Of a DNA stretch of 41,109 nucleotides, positions 25,067 through 33,435 are shown one piece after another (positions within the stretch are counted from its first letter, which is position 1; the number at the start of each line of letters is the position of its first letter). The translations under genes and the position numbers were made by a program. The DNA lies in the NCBI GenBank assembly GCA_002339125.1, contig DDJQ01000145.1:23365-64473 (forward strand), written 5' to 3'. The notes under the pieces were generated by a model. The model worked only from the letters and a program-made list of their open reading frames with translations. It made no database searches and was not told the origin of the DNA. This DNA comes from Alteromonadaceae bacterium UBA2620 (GTDB lineage: Bacteria > Pseudomonadota > Gammaproteobacteria > Enterobacterales > Alteromonadaceae).

Positions 25067-26193
25067 TGAAGTTTGTTGATGAGTTTCGCGATCCCCAAAT
25101 GGCCCGGCGAGTGCTTGAGCGCATCCATGCCGTGGTAGAGGAAATCCCCACGACCGCCCAACGCCCGTTACAAATAATGGAAGTTTGCGGAGGCCATACG
25201 CACTCAATCTTTCGCTACGGACTGGAAGAGTTATTACCCGATAAGATTGAAATGGTGCACGGTCCAGGCTGCCCGGTTTGTGTATTGCCGATGGGAAGAG
25301 TAGACGATTGCGTTGCCATTGCTGAACAGCCTGATGTGATATTTACGACCTTTGGTGATGCCATGCGTGTGCCAGGCTCGAAGAAAAGCCTGCAGCAGGC
25401 CAATTCTGATGGCTGTGATGTACGTATGGTTTATTCCCCTATGGATGCACTGGATATTGCCCGAAAAAATCCGCATAAAAACGTGGTGTTTTTCGGACTG
25501 GGTTTTGAAACCACCATGCCGAGTACGGCGTTAACGCTACTACAGGCAGATAGAGAAGGCATTACGAACTTCTCGCTGTTCTGCAACCACATCACCATCA
25601 TTCCTACCATCAAGGCGATTCTGGACTCTCCGGATATGGTTATAGATGGCTTTTTAGGGCCCGGTCATGTATCGATGGTAATTGGTAAAGCGCCTTATGA
25701 ATTTATTGCCAGTCATTATAAACGCCCGCTGGTGATAGCCGGTTTTGAGCCGTTGGATATTCTGCAGTCCATGCTGATGGTGGTAGAGCAAATCCGTGAT
25801 GGTAAGGCGCTGGTGGAAAATCAGTACAAACGAATTGTGCCAGAGCAGGGTAACAATAACGCCCTGAAAGCTGTTGGTGATGTGTTTGAGCTTCGCGAAT
25901 TTTTTGAGTGGCGGGGCCTGGGCTCTATTGACCATTCCGGCGTGCGTATTCGTGAAAAATACGCCCGATTTGATGCTGAACGCTTATTTGCCGTAGAGCC
26001 TGCCCATGTGGCCGACCCTAAAGCCTGCCAGTGTGGCGAAGTGCTTAAGGGCGTGCTCAAACCCTGGGAGTGCAAATTGTTTGGCGAGCAGTGCAACCCT
26101 GAAACGCCCATCGGCGCGTTAATGGTATCGACCGAGGGCGCCTGTTCAGCCTACTACAGCTACGGCAAAATCGACGTAAAACAAGCCGTTTAA
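25066..26193 (+). CDS. hypD: Hydrogenase maturation iron-sulfur protein HypD
   Basis: The 375-residue HypD carries its signature segments: MEVCGGHTHSIFRYGL, HGPGCPVCVLP, GFETTMPSTA and the [4Fe-4S] cysteines in the C-terminal part (DPKACQCGEVLKG, CKLFGEQCNPETPIGALMVS). HypD with HypC is the platform where Fe receives CN from HypE and CO. It starts in a one-base overlap with the SIS gene and is followed 17 bp later by hypE. Confidence 0.96.
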   Translation: MKFVDEFRDPQMARRVLERIHAVVEEIPTTAQRPLQIMEVCGGHTHSIFRYGLEELLPDKIEMVHGPGCPVCVLPMGRVDDCVAIAEQPDVIFTTFGDAMRVPGSKKSLQQANSDGCDVRMVYSPMDALDIARKNPHKNVVFFGLGFETTMPSTALTLLQADREGITNFSLFCNHITIIPTIKAILDSPDMVIDGFLGPGHVSMVIGKAPYEFIASHYKRPLVIAGFEPLDILQSMLMVVEQIRDGKALVENQYKRIVPEQGNNNALKAVGDVFELREFFEWRGLGSIDHSGVRIREKYARFDAERLFAVEPAHVADPKACQCGEVLKGVLKPWECKLFGEQCNPETPIGALMVSTEGACSAYYSYGKIDVKQAV

Positions 26194-26210
26194 CTAACCG
26201 AGTAAGCAGT

Positions 26211-27257
26211 ATGAATAAACCTAAACGGACCCTGCGGGCCAAAACCATCACCATGGCTCATGGCGCAGGCGGCAAAGCTATGCGCGATCTGATTGAAGAT
26301 GTTTTTGTGGGGACCTTCGCTAATCCCGACCTGGAGCAACTGGAAGATCAGGCTCGTTTTGAACTGGCTGAACTAATGCAAAGTGGCGCACAACTGGCGT
26401 TTACCACCGATTCCTACGTGGTCGACCCAGTAGAATTTCCAGGCGGCGACATTGGCTCGCTGGCGGTAAATGGTACGGTAAATGATATTGCTGTGTCTGG
26501 CGCGATCCCAAAGTATTTGTCCTGCGGTATGATTTTAGAAGAAGGGCTCGATGTTGAGCTACTGCGACGCGTGGTTGCCTCAATGAAAGCGGCCGCTGAT
26601 AAGGCCGGAGTGACTATCGTCACCGGCGACACCAAAGTGGTACCTAAAGGTAAAGGCGATAAAATTTTTATCAATACCAGTGGCATTGGGGTGATCCCTG
26701 AAGGAGTTGATATTTCAGCGTCTAACTGCCGGGTAGGCGACAAAATTATTGTAAATGGCCTGATAGGCGATCATGGTGCAGCAATACTTAATGCCCGCGG
26801 TGATCTGGCGCTTGATGTGACGCTGGAAACCGACTGCCAGGCGTTAAATGAATTAGTCCAAACTATGTTGAAAGTGTGTCCGGACGTTCACGCCATTCGT
26901 GATGCCTCCCGGGGCGGTGTCGCCACGGTTTTATGTGAATTCGCTGAGTCATCCGCCGTCAGTATTCGTTTGCAGGAAGAACAGATCCCGGTAAGAGATA
27001 CCGTGCGCGGTGTCTGCGAGATCCTGGGGCTCGATGCACTGTACTTTGCTAATGAAGGTAAACTTGTTGCTGCGGTTCCAGCCGATAAAGCTGAGGCGGT
27101 GCTAGAGGCGATGCGCAATCATCCGGCCGGGAAAGATTCAGCCATTATTGGTGAAGTCATTGAGTCGAACTATAACCGGGTGCTGGTGAAAACTCACTTT
27201 GGCGGAGAGCGCATCCTGGATATGCTGGTGGGCGAGCAATTGCCACGGATTTGCTAG
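26211..27257 (+). CDS. hypE: Hydrogenase maturation dehydratase HypE
   Basis: HypE accepts a carbamoyl group from HypF on its C-terminal cysteine and dehydrates it with ATP to thiocyanate. The 348-residue protein ends PRIC with Cys348 as last residue, and keeps MAHGAGGKAM, FTTDSYVV and GDHGAAIL of the PurM-like fold. It is the last gene of the hupD operon; no strong terminator is visible in the 18 bp before the convergent gene. Confidence 0.96.
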   Translation: MNKPKRTLRAKTITMAHGAGGKAMRDLIEDVFVGTFANPDLEQLEDQARFELAELMQSGAQLAFTTDSYVVDPVEFPGGDIGSLAVNGTVNDIAVSGAIPKYLSCGMILEEGLDVELLRRVVASMKAAADKAGVTIVTGDTKVVPKGKGDKIFINTSGIGVIPEGVDISASNCRVGDKIIVNGLIGDHGAAILNARGDLALDVTLETDCQALNELVQTMLKVCPDVHAIRDASRGGVATVLCEFAESSAVSIRLQEEQIPVRDTVRGVCEILGLDALYFANEGKLVAAVPADKAEAVLEAMRNHPAGKDSAIIGEVIESNYNRVLVKTHFGGERILDMLVGEQLPRIC

Positions 27258-27275
27258 CGCTGACATAATTTTTTG

Positions 27276-27725
27276 TTAGCTGTGTGTTTGTTCGTAGCTC
27301 TCCAACAATTTATAAGCAACGGACTGTTGTTCCAAACTTAAAATGGTTGTTTCTGATACAGAGCGCACCAGCCGGTACTCTTGTTCTTTTTTGATGATTC
27401 CCCGATTGGCGATCTTAAGAAAGTCTCTGAATGCCTTATTATGCATCGTGGTGAGAGAAGGTAGGCCGCTCTCCTTCATTTTAAGATTCAACTTGTTCTG
27501 TTGATCCTGGCGCATTAAAGCAGACAGTTCTAATGCGTCGTTAGCTGCCAGCCTTACAGAAGATAAAGATCCTTTTAATAGGTTCTGTTTAGCAAAAATA
27601 TCCATGGCTGATGGTTGTCCCTTTTCAAAAACAAGGGCTGTAAACTCAGCGAGAATTTCTTTTTCTGTTTTCATATCAGTACCGAAAGACGGTTTGAAAA
27701 GGCTCATAGAAAAAGGCTGACTCAC
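27276..27725 (-). CDS. Small protein of unknown function next to hypE
   Basis: A 149-residue soluble, Leu/Ser/Lys-rich and mostly helical protein that I do not recognise. The central SGLPSLTTMHNKAFRDFLKIANRGIIKKEQEYRLV has no known catalytic pattern. The frame opens with GTG at 27725; in-frame ATGs at 27707 and 27674 are alternatives, none with a good ribosome site. It is convergent with hypE (18 bp apart) and is separated from hupE by a terminator, so it is an independent unit and need not relate to hydrogenase. Confidence 0.6.
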   Translation of the reverse strand: MSQPFSMSLFKPSFGTDMKTEKEILAEFTALVFEKGQPSAMDIFAKQNLLKGSLSSVRLAANDALELSALMRQDQQNKLNLKMKESGLPSLTTMHNKAFRDFLKIANRGIIKKEQEYRLVRSVSETTILSLEQQSVAYKLLESYEQTHS

Positions 27726-27867
27726 TCATCCCTGAACGCCTTACATATTAATTAATCATAATAGCTTACAGCAATAATCCGGGAAGGTGCTATTGGGATA
27801 ATGAATGTTGTGCTGACTTTTAGTGTGTTAGCGCTGCATCAAATGAAGCCATCGGTTTTAATAACGC

Positions 27868-27898
27868 AAAAAAGGAGCCGACCCTAAGATCGGCTCCT
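27868..27898 (-). terminator. Terminator of hupE
   Basis: On the reverse strand AGGAGCCGA pairs with TCGGCTCCT (27890-27898 with 27873-27881) around an 8-base loop and is followed by a run of T (27868-27873). It lies 33 bp after the hupE stop. Confidence 0.88.
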
Positions 27899-27930
27899 GC
27901 CCATGGTATTCAATAATTGGTGTGGGTCAC

Positions 27931-28512
27931 CTAAATTGAAAACAACGATACTCCCATCATTGCAATTACCAGCCCAATGACTCTGTTTGCAGAAGGGATG
28001 CTGCGCGAGACCAGTTTCGACACAGCAAAGCCCGCCGCTACCAGTGTGGCGCTGGTAACGAGGAAACCTGAAGCAAACAGATAAGGGACGGAGCCGGCGG
28101 TCTCGAGACCATGAGCAAAACCGTGAAACATTGCAAAACAGGCAGCCAGGCTAACCGCCAGGCCCTGAGTTACATTTTTACGTTTAGCAATAAGTAAGCC
28201 GGTGATTACAGATGTCAGTACGATGCCCGTTTCCATAAACGAAAAGCTGAAACCTGCTAAGCCTAATGAGAAACCACCAATCAATAATGCAAAAAATGCG
28301 GCAAGCATGGCTTTGTATTGTTTACCTGCAAAACCTGACGCCCAGTAGCCCATCGCTACCATGGCAATAAGGTGATCAACTCCCATCATAGGGTGTGACA
28401 AACCAGCCAAAAAGGCATTCTGAACCGTTTCGTGACCAGTATGTGCAAAGGCCGGTGCTGTGGTAGCAAGTGTGAGTAGAAGGCCGCTGGTTATTGTTTG
28501 TGTACGTGTCAT
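27931..28512 (-). CDS. hupE: HupE/UreJ-family nickel permease
   Basis: The 193-residue protein has a cleavable signal peptide ending APAFA (about residue 22), then HTGHE and the family signature HPMMGVDHLIAMVAMG (about 40-55), and six hydrophobic segments with the second histidine motif MFHGFAHGLE (about 128-137). HupE proteins import Ni2+ for hydrogenase by facilitated diffusion. It is on the opposite strand to the hyp operon and 0.67 kb beyond hypE, yet it has its own sigma-54 promoter match, which ties it to the same regulon. A terminator closes the single-gene unit. Confidence 0.92.
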   Translation of the reverse strand: MTRTQTITSGLLLTLATTAPAFAHTGHETVQNAFLAGLSHPMMGVDHLIAMVAMGYWASGFAGKQYKAMLAAFFALLIGGFSLGLAGFSFSFMETGIVLTSVITGLLIAKRKNVTQGLAVSLAACFAMFHGFAHGLETAGSVPYLFASGFLVTSATLVAAGFAVSKLVSRSIPSANRVIGLVIAMMGVSLFSI

Positions 28513-28629
28513 GTTTTTACCTTACTGCGAAATCGAACAGTTATTAGTGTGTTGTTGCTGGTATAAATGGTTAACAACAACTTTATTGTAATGGCTACTG
28601 CTTTAGCATTTCTTTAATTAACAATATTT

Positions 28630-28646
28630 AGCAAAACGGGTGCCAA
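28630..28646 (-). promoter_or_regulatory. Sigma-54 promoter of hupE
   Basis: On the reverse strand TTGGCACCCGTTTTGCT is close to a textbook -24/-12 promoter (TTGGCAC and TTTGCT, GG and GC in correct register). The predicted start is near 28620, giving a leader of about 108 nt to hupE. It is the best sigma-54 match seen in the window. Confidence 0.78.
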
Positions 28647-28744
28647 ACTAAAATTTACCGATTAAATTATTTTAAGTCTATGAAATTTAGCTGTTTTGTT
28701 GTTTTTGTGCTGAACGGGTGAAAACAGGGTGACTGGTAACTTGC

Positions 28745-28769
28745 TTGCCAGTTAGCTGGTAATTGGCAA
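28745..28769. repeat. Inverted repeat, candidate activator site upstream of hupE
   Basis: TTGCCA (28745-28750) and TGGCAA (28764-28769) are inverted arms, with a nested CCAG/CTGG pair. The centre lies about 137 bp upstream of the predicted hupE start, nearly the same distance as the palindrome at hupS. The 329-bp gap 28513-28841 holds nothing else clear. Confidence 0.35.
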
Positions 28770-28841
28770 CTTCCTGTGCGTAGCGTAAAGGGCTGTTATT
28801 ACTTATTTATTACCAGTACAGCTCTCTAATGGACAAACTGC

Positions 28842-29261
28842 TTAATGGATAAAATGAATATCACCTAACTCTGTCTGAAGATAGCGCTTGAACTCCGCTG
28901 CTTTGCGAGCGGGAAAAACAAAACCCGGGGGATTTCCCGGTGATGTTGGATTATAGGGGAGGGAAAAATAGCAGTGCTCATTCGTGGTTTCTAATGCCAC
29001 CCGTGTAACTTTGTGGGCCGGTATTGAAGTTGAGCCAAACTGAATTTGACCATTGTTAAACGTTACATACTTTACCGGGTCCTTTATCGTGCTGTCTGGC
29101 ATGGATTTACACCACTTCACTATCCAAACCAGGTTAAAAACACCAAGCATCAGCAACAGATTTACTTCTTGTCTCACTATCCAGAGTATCAAGCCCGCAC
29201 TGAGGGCGGCCAGGGCAGCGTGCATTAATGTTTTTTTGTTGATGGGAGTGGATGAAGTCAT
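28842..29261 (-). CDS. Small membrane protein of unknown function
   Basis: A 139-residue protein with two closely spaced hydrophobic segments (about 13-29 and 33-50: AALAALSAGLILWIV and NLLLMLGVFNLVWIV) and then a soluble C-terminal part of about 85 residues with a PH-like strand pattern (KYVTFNNGQIQFGSTSIPAHKVTRVALE). Topology of this type is common among small proteins of unknown role in Alteromonadales. It is a single-gene unit with a start ATG at 29261. Confidence 0.7.
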   Translation of the reverse strand: MTSSTPINKKTLMHAALAALSAGLILWIVRQEVNLLLMLGVFNLVWIVKWCKSMPDSTIKDPVKYVTFNNGQIQFGSTSIPAHKVTRVALETTNEHCYFSLPYNPTSPGNPPGFVFPARKAAEFKRYLQTELGDIHFIH

Positions 29262-29469
29262 TAATAAAGTCCGTTTTCACAAATGCTTGTTGGTAATAGC
29301 TGCCTGTTCTGGCGCTAAGGCAACACCTGGATATACTTATACCGAAATGGAGACAAAATAGGCAATCTTTTATTTTCTCATTATAACGCTCTACAACTAT
29401 TCCTCTGTGCACTCAGGTAATCGATGCCTGAAACTTAGCCAAAAGGATAAGACAATTCCCCTCTTCCTG

Positions 29470-29487
29470 TGTACGAAATATCTTACA
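29470..29487 (+). promoter_or_regulatory. GacA/UvrY-type upstream activating box for the CsrB RNA
   Basis: TGTACGAAATATCTTACA matches the TGTAAG-N6-CTTACA box used by GacA/UvrY response regulators with one mismatch. It lies about 187 bp upstream of the predicted RNA start. The remainder of 29262-29640 is AT-rich with no gene I can support. Confidence 0.55.
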
Positions 29488-29644
29488 AAGCTGTGAGATA
29501 TTGTAGATCCTTGTCTGTGCTCAAAATGTCGCTTAATTTTTAACATTATGAAAAATATAAAATAAATTTGTTTTTGTCAGTCTTGACTGGCAACGTTGAC
29601 GCAAAAAAATCCCAGAGTGGATTAGCGTTCCTCAGTCATAAGCG

Positions 29645-29650
29645 TACTAT
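29645..29650 (+). promoter_or_regulatory. Putative -10 box of the CsrB RNA
   Basis: TACTAT is placed about 7 bp before the predicted transcript start; the -35 candidate TTAGCG (29622-29627) at 17 bp spacing is poor, consistent with dependence on an activator. Confidence 0.45.
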
Positions 29651-29656
29651 AAATGT

Positions 29657-29996
29657 GTCACAAGGAAACACGACGAGTCAGGAAGACACACGGATGAACT
29701 TGGGATTGCTTAGGATGAGTAAGACAGGGTAAGGAACTCTGTTTAAGGATAAAGGACCGGTCGGGAAGGCCGAAAAGGACAACTCCGGGATGGAGAATGC
29801 TGTAGCAGGATGTACAGCTTATTCAGGAATAATGGAAAGGGACCTGTTCAGGGAGAACAGCTCGCGCAGGATGATGTGAGAAAAGAAGGAAAGGGGCGTA
29901 TACGGATTTTAATCGGGAAGATTTTAGTCGCAAGGGATCGCTGAGAAGGAAACTCAAAATTCAGAGAAAACGATGACTTCGGTCATCGTTTTTTTT
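29657..29996 (+). ncRNA. csrB: CsrB/RsmZ-family regulatory RNA that titrates CsrA
   Basis: This stretch has no coding frame, is strongly purine-rich, and contains about 23 GGA triplets, many as AGGA, CAGGAT, ACGGAT or AGGGA, spaced 10-20 bases apart. That is the composition of CsrB/CsrC RNAs, whose GGA hairpin loops bind CsrA dimers and so relieve translational repression. The length of about 340 nt is close to E. coli CsrB (369 nt, about 22 motifs). It ends in a clean terminator hairpin with a UUCG loop, and a GacA/UvrY-like box lies upstream. The start is estimated from the -10 box; the 3' end is well defined. Confidence 0.88.
29970..29996 (+). terminator. Rho-independent terminator of the CsrB RNA
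   Basis: ACGATGAC (29970-29977) and GTCATCGT (29982-29989) pair around a TTCG tetraloop, followed by eight T residues. Confidence 0.93.
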
Positions 29997-30124
29997 ATGC
30001 CTGCCGAAAAACGCCCTGTATTTATAACAGGCCGTCGTCTCTCATAAATTAGATAAAATCCTGTGTCTAACCCTGCCTGGTTATACTATCATCCCAGTTA
30101 AAACTAACCATATGAATCCTGACC

Positions 30125-30931
30125 ATGGCAGATCGAGCAAAGACCGCTGAAGTGTATCGCTACCAGACCGTCAGTGCACAGCAACTGGAAGAAGAGAGTG
30201 CGCTGCCAACCGAGTGTGCCCTGGCTATCAGCTATAACGACATTAGTTATGCGGTGATGATGGTTAGCCCCGATGATGTGCAGGATTTTGTGGTTGGATT
30301 TAGCCTGACTCACGGCGTTATTGATTCGCCGGGCCAGTTTCGTAGCATCAGTGTGACCTTTGAAAGCGAGCAGGGGGTTGCTGATGTGCAGCTTAGTCCT
30401 CGTGCCCAGTGGCAACTGAAGTCTTATCAACGCCGCCTGGCTGGCAGTTCGGGCTGCGGTATCTGCGGTACAGATGCGCTGAAATCAGCGTTACCTGAAC
30501 TTTTCATATTACCTGATGCGCCCTTGCCAAAAGTGTGTGCCTTCACCAACCTTCGTCATCGTATCCGTGAATATCAACAGGCTCTGCATTCAGGTGGCGC
30601 CCAGCATGCCGCATTTTTTGTGACTAACGAAGGTCGCATCACATTGTGCCGTGAAGATATTGGCCGCCACAACGCCATGGACAAACTGATAGGCGCGCTG
30701 GCTTTATCCGACACCCCTTTAACGAATGGGTTTATGGTGCTGACCAGTCGTTGCGGGCTGGAGTTGGTGCAAAAGGCTATTCGTGTTGGTCTGCCAACCC
30801 TGGTCACCTTATCTGCGCCTACCACTATGGCTGTGGAGTGGGCTAAACGGTATCAGCTTAACTTAATCCATTTACCCCACCACAGCGCCCCCAGGGTGTA
30901 TCATAGCTCAGTAGCCGGTAATGCAGGCTAG
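30125..30931 (+). CDS. fdhD: Formate dehydrogenase accessory sulfurtransferase FdhD
   Basis: FdhD moves sulfur from IscS to the molybdenum cofactor of formate dehydrogenases and related enzymes. The 268-residue protein has the sulfur-carrying pair Cys111 and Cys114 in GSSGCGICGTDAL and the family segments EDIGRHNAMDKLIG and LTSRCGLELVQKA. It is convergent with the YdeP-type oxidoreductase, with 4 bp of overlap at the stops, and is its likely client partner. Confidence 0.95.
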   Translation: MADRAKTAEVYRYQTVSAQQLEEESALPTECALAISYNDISYAVMMVSPDDVQDFVVGFSLTHGVIDSPGQFRSISVTFESEQGVADVQLSPRAQWQLKSYQRRLAGSSGCGICGTDALKSALPELFILPDAPLPKVCAFTNLRHRIREYQQALHSGGAQHAAFFVTNEGRITLCREDIGRHNAMDKLIGALALSDTPLTNGFMVLTSRCGLELVQKAIRVGLPTLVTLSAPTTMAVEWAKRYQLNLIHLPHHSAPRVYHSSVAGNAG

Positions 30932-33246
30932 TTGTGAGAAACCGGGATGCGGTTATCAGGCTGTGCTTTTATCAGTTTAATAGCAATGTATTTGGAAGTG
31001 GGCGTGAATGACTCATCGCCATAACTCTCCAGCGGTACCAGACCGTTGGCTTCCGGAAAATAAGCTGCGGCCTGCCCCTGAGGAATATCGTAAGCCACCA
31101 GGGTGAAACCTTCCACGCAACGTTCTCTGCCATCATGCCACAGGGAAACCATGTCGACCTTATCGCCTTCGCTAAAGCCCAGCCGGTTGATGTCCTCCGG
31201 ATTAACGAACACCACATAGCGCTGGCCAAATACGCCCCGATAGCGGTCATCAAGGCCATAGACAGTGGTATTGTATTGATCGTGTGAGCGCAGAGTTTGC
31301 AAAATAAGATCCGGCGTTTCTCCGGCAGGTAATTGTGCAGTGAGTAACTGCCCGGGTAATGGATTGGCAGCAAACCCGGCTTTCTGGTCGGCCGTGCGCC
31401 ACGTTCTCTCAGCCGCCGGGTTAGGTAAATGAAATCCGCCGGGTTGGGATAACTTCTCATTAAAGCCGGTAAAGCCGGGGATGGTATCGGCAATCAACTC
31501 GCGGATGCGGCTGTAATCGTTAATCAGCGCGTCCCAGTCTACCGGGTAATTGCCCAGCACAGCTTTAGCCATACCTGCCACAATCGCTGGCTCTGAACGT
31601 AACAGCGCTGAGCCCGGCGGCAGTTGCCCATAAGAAATATGTACCATCGAAAAGGTATCTTCTACCGTCACGCCCTGGGGCTGGCCGCCCTGAATGTCTG
31701 CTTCGGTGCGACCCAGACAGGGTAAAATCAGCGCAGATTTACCGGTAATTAAATGTGAGCGATTGAGTTTGGTGCTGACGTGTACCGTAAGGTCGCATTG
31801 CTTAAGCGCTGCATGCGTACGCGGTGTGTCCGGGGTAGCCTGAGCAAAGTTGCCGCCCATGCCAATAAAGACTTTAGCGCGCCCCTTTTCCATGGCCTGA
31901 ATAGCCTGTACCACGTTATGGCCGGGCTCTCGGGGGACTGAAAATTTAAAGCGTTCCTCCAGGGCGTCGAGCAACCATTTCGGAGGCTTTTCATCAATAC
32001 CCATTGTTCTGTCGCCCTGCACATTGCTGTGGCCTCGCACGGGCGATAATCCAGCCCCCGGCTTACCCACATTGCCGCGCAGCAGCTGGACGTTAATAAT
32101 TTCCTGGATGATAGCAACCGAGTGCTTATGCTGAGTGATCCCCATGGCCCAGCACATAATCACCCGGTCAGCCCGGCAATACATACTTGCCGCCAGGTAA
32201 ATATCGTCTTTGCTGAGCCCCGACTGTTCAACAATGTCTTGCCAGGAAGTGGCATCAACCAGCGCCAGATAATCATCAAGGCCGTTGGTATGGCGGGCAA
32301 TAAAATCGTGATCAAATATCGCCGGACGGTTATTGGCCTGGGCTTCTCTTTCCCATTCCAACAGGCATTTGGCAATACCACGCATGACCGCCATATCGCC
32401 ACCTAAGGCCGGGCGGAAATACGCTGTGTTAGTGGGAGCATCGCCATTGGTGAGCATTTCCAGCGGGTGTTGCGGATGCTGAAAACGTTCCAGACCGCGC
32501 TCTTTCAGCGGATTAAAGCAAACCACCTGAGCACCTCGCTCAACGGCCTCCCGTAACGGTTCAAGCATACGAGGGTGATTGGTGCCCGGGTTCTGGCCCA
32601 ATACAAATATGGCATCGGCCTTGGCAAAGTCATCGAATACCACGGTGCCTTTGCCTACGCCCACCGACTGTTTCATGGCATGGCCACTGGCTTCGTGACA
32701 CATATTGGAGCAGTCAGGAAAATTGTTGGTTCCAAATGCACGTACAAATAGCTGATACAGGTACGCTGCTTCGTTACTGGTACGCCCGGAGGTGTAAAAT
32801 TCAGCCTGATCGGGACTAGCCAGCTGGTTGAGATGTTGCGCGATCAAAGCAAAGGCATCATCCCAGCTGATCTCTGTATATTTGTCCGTTGCCGGATCGT
32901 ACTGCATGGGGTGGGATAACCGGCCCTGATCTTCCAGCCAGTAATCGCTGTGCTCTAAAAGTTTAGATACGGTATAACGCTCAAAAAATGCAGGCCCTAC
33001 CTGACGACCTGAAGATTCCCAGTTAACCGCTTTAGCGCCGTTTTCGCAAAATTTAACCAGGCCATTTTCCGGTGATTCACCCCAGGCACAGCCCGGGCAA
33101 TCAAAACCATGGTTCTGATTGGTTTTGAGCATAGCGCGCAGGTTTTTCAGCGGCTTTTCGCTGGCAATCCAGCTTTTGGTGACACTTTTTAATGCACCCC
33201 AGCCACCGGCAGGGGCGGTGTATTTCTGAACAGACTTATCAGCCAT
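30928..33246 (-). CDS. FdhF/YdeP-family molybdopterin oxidoreductase
   Basis: The 772-residue protein is a molybdopterin guanine dinucleotide enzyme of the YdeP branch. Visible are the N-terminal cysteines DCPGCAWGE with FCENG (Cys50, Cys53, Cys67), the possible molybdenum ligand Cys183 in CSNMCHEASG, LGQNPGTNHPRML, GHSNVQGDRTMG, and the C-terminal cofactor-binding RSHDQYNTTVYGLDDRYRG. There is no Tat signal, so it is cytosolic. E. coli YdeP is linked to acid resistance and its substrate is unknown; this protein may or may not oxidise formate. No electron-transfer subunit gene is adjacent. Confidence 0.9.
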   Translation of the reverse strand: MADKSVQKYTAPAGGWGALKSVTKSWIASEKPLKNLRAMLKTNQNHGFDCPGCAWGESPENGLVKFCENGAKAVNWESSGRQVGPAFFERYTVSKLLEHSDYWLEDQGRLSHPMQYDPATDKYTEISWDDAFALIAQHLNQLASPDQAEFYTSGRTSNEAAYLYQLFVRAFGTNNFPDCSNMCHEASGHAMKQSVGVGKGTVVFDDFAKADAIFVLGQNPGTNHPRMLEPLREAVERGAQVVCFNPLKERGLERFQHPQHPLEMLTNGDAPTNTAYFRPALGGDMAVMRGIAKCLLEWEREAQANNRPAIFDHDFIARHTNGLDDYLALVDATSWQDIVEQSGLSKDDIYLAASMYCRADRVIMCWAMGITQHKHSVAIIQEIINVQLLRGNVGKPGAGLSPVRGHSNVQGDRTMGIDEKPPKWLLDALEERFKFSVPREPGHNVVQAIQAMEKGRAKVFIGMGGNFAQATPDTPRTHAALKQCDLTVHVSTKLNRSHLITGKSALILPCLGRTEADIQGGQPQGVTVEDTFSMVHISYGQLPPGSALLRSEPAIVAGMAKAVLGNYPVDWDALINDYSRIRELIADTIPGFTGFNEKLSQPGGFHLPNPAAERTWRTADQKAGFAANPLPGQLLTAQLPAGETPDLILQTLRSHDQYNTTVYGLDDRYRGVFGQRYVVFVNPEDINRLGFSEGDKVDMVSLWHDGRERCVEGFTLVAYDIPQGQAAAYFPEANGLVPLESYGDESFTPTSKYIAIKLIKAQPDNRIPVSHN

Positions 33247-33435
33247 TTCACTTCCTGATCCTGCCTGGTTCCAGGCCCGGCAGTTTTATTGTGTTCTATA
33301 GGTCACAGTAAAGCAGAAGTTTACTAAGGTAAGCAAACACATATCCGTCAGTCCTGTATCTTTTTACGACCAGTGTCATGCCCTGCTGGACATTATACGG
33401 CGTTGTAGTGAGGCTTGAAATGGCTGAGATTTACC

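Noticed and set aside
6317..27257. A HypX gene for aerobic CO ligand synthesis
   Set aside because: All genes in the locus are accounted for and none resembles HypX.
29657..29996. GGA-rich repeats as a CRISPR array or a coding gene
   Set aside because: The repeats are only 3-6 bases, spacing is irregular, frames are short and the stretch ends with an intrinsic terminator; it fits a CsrB RNA.
30928..33246. Formate dehydrogenase of a formate hydrogenlyase working with the hydrogenase
   Set aside because: The hydrogenase is a periplasmic uptake type with cytochrome b, and the oxidoreductase is a cytosolic YdeP branch enzyme without partner subunits.
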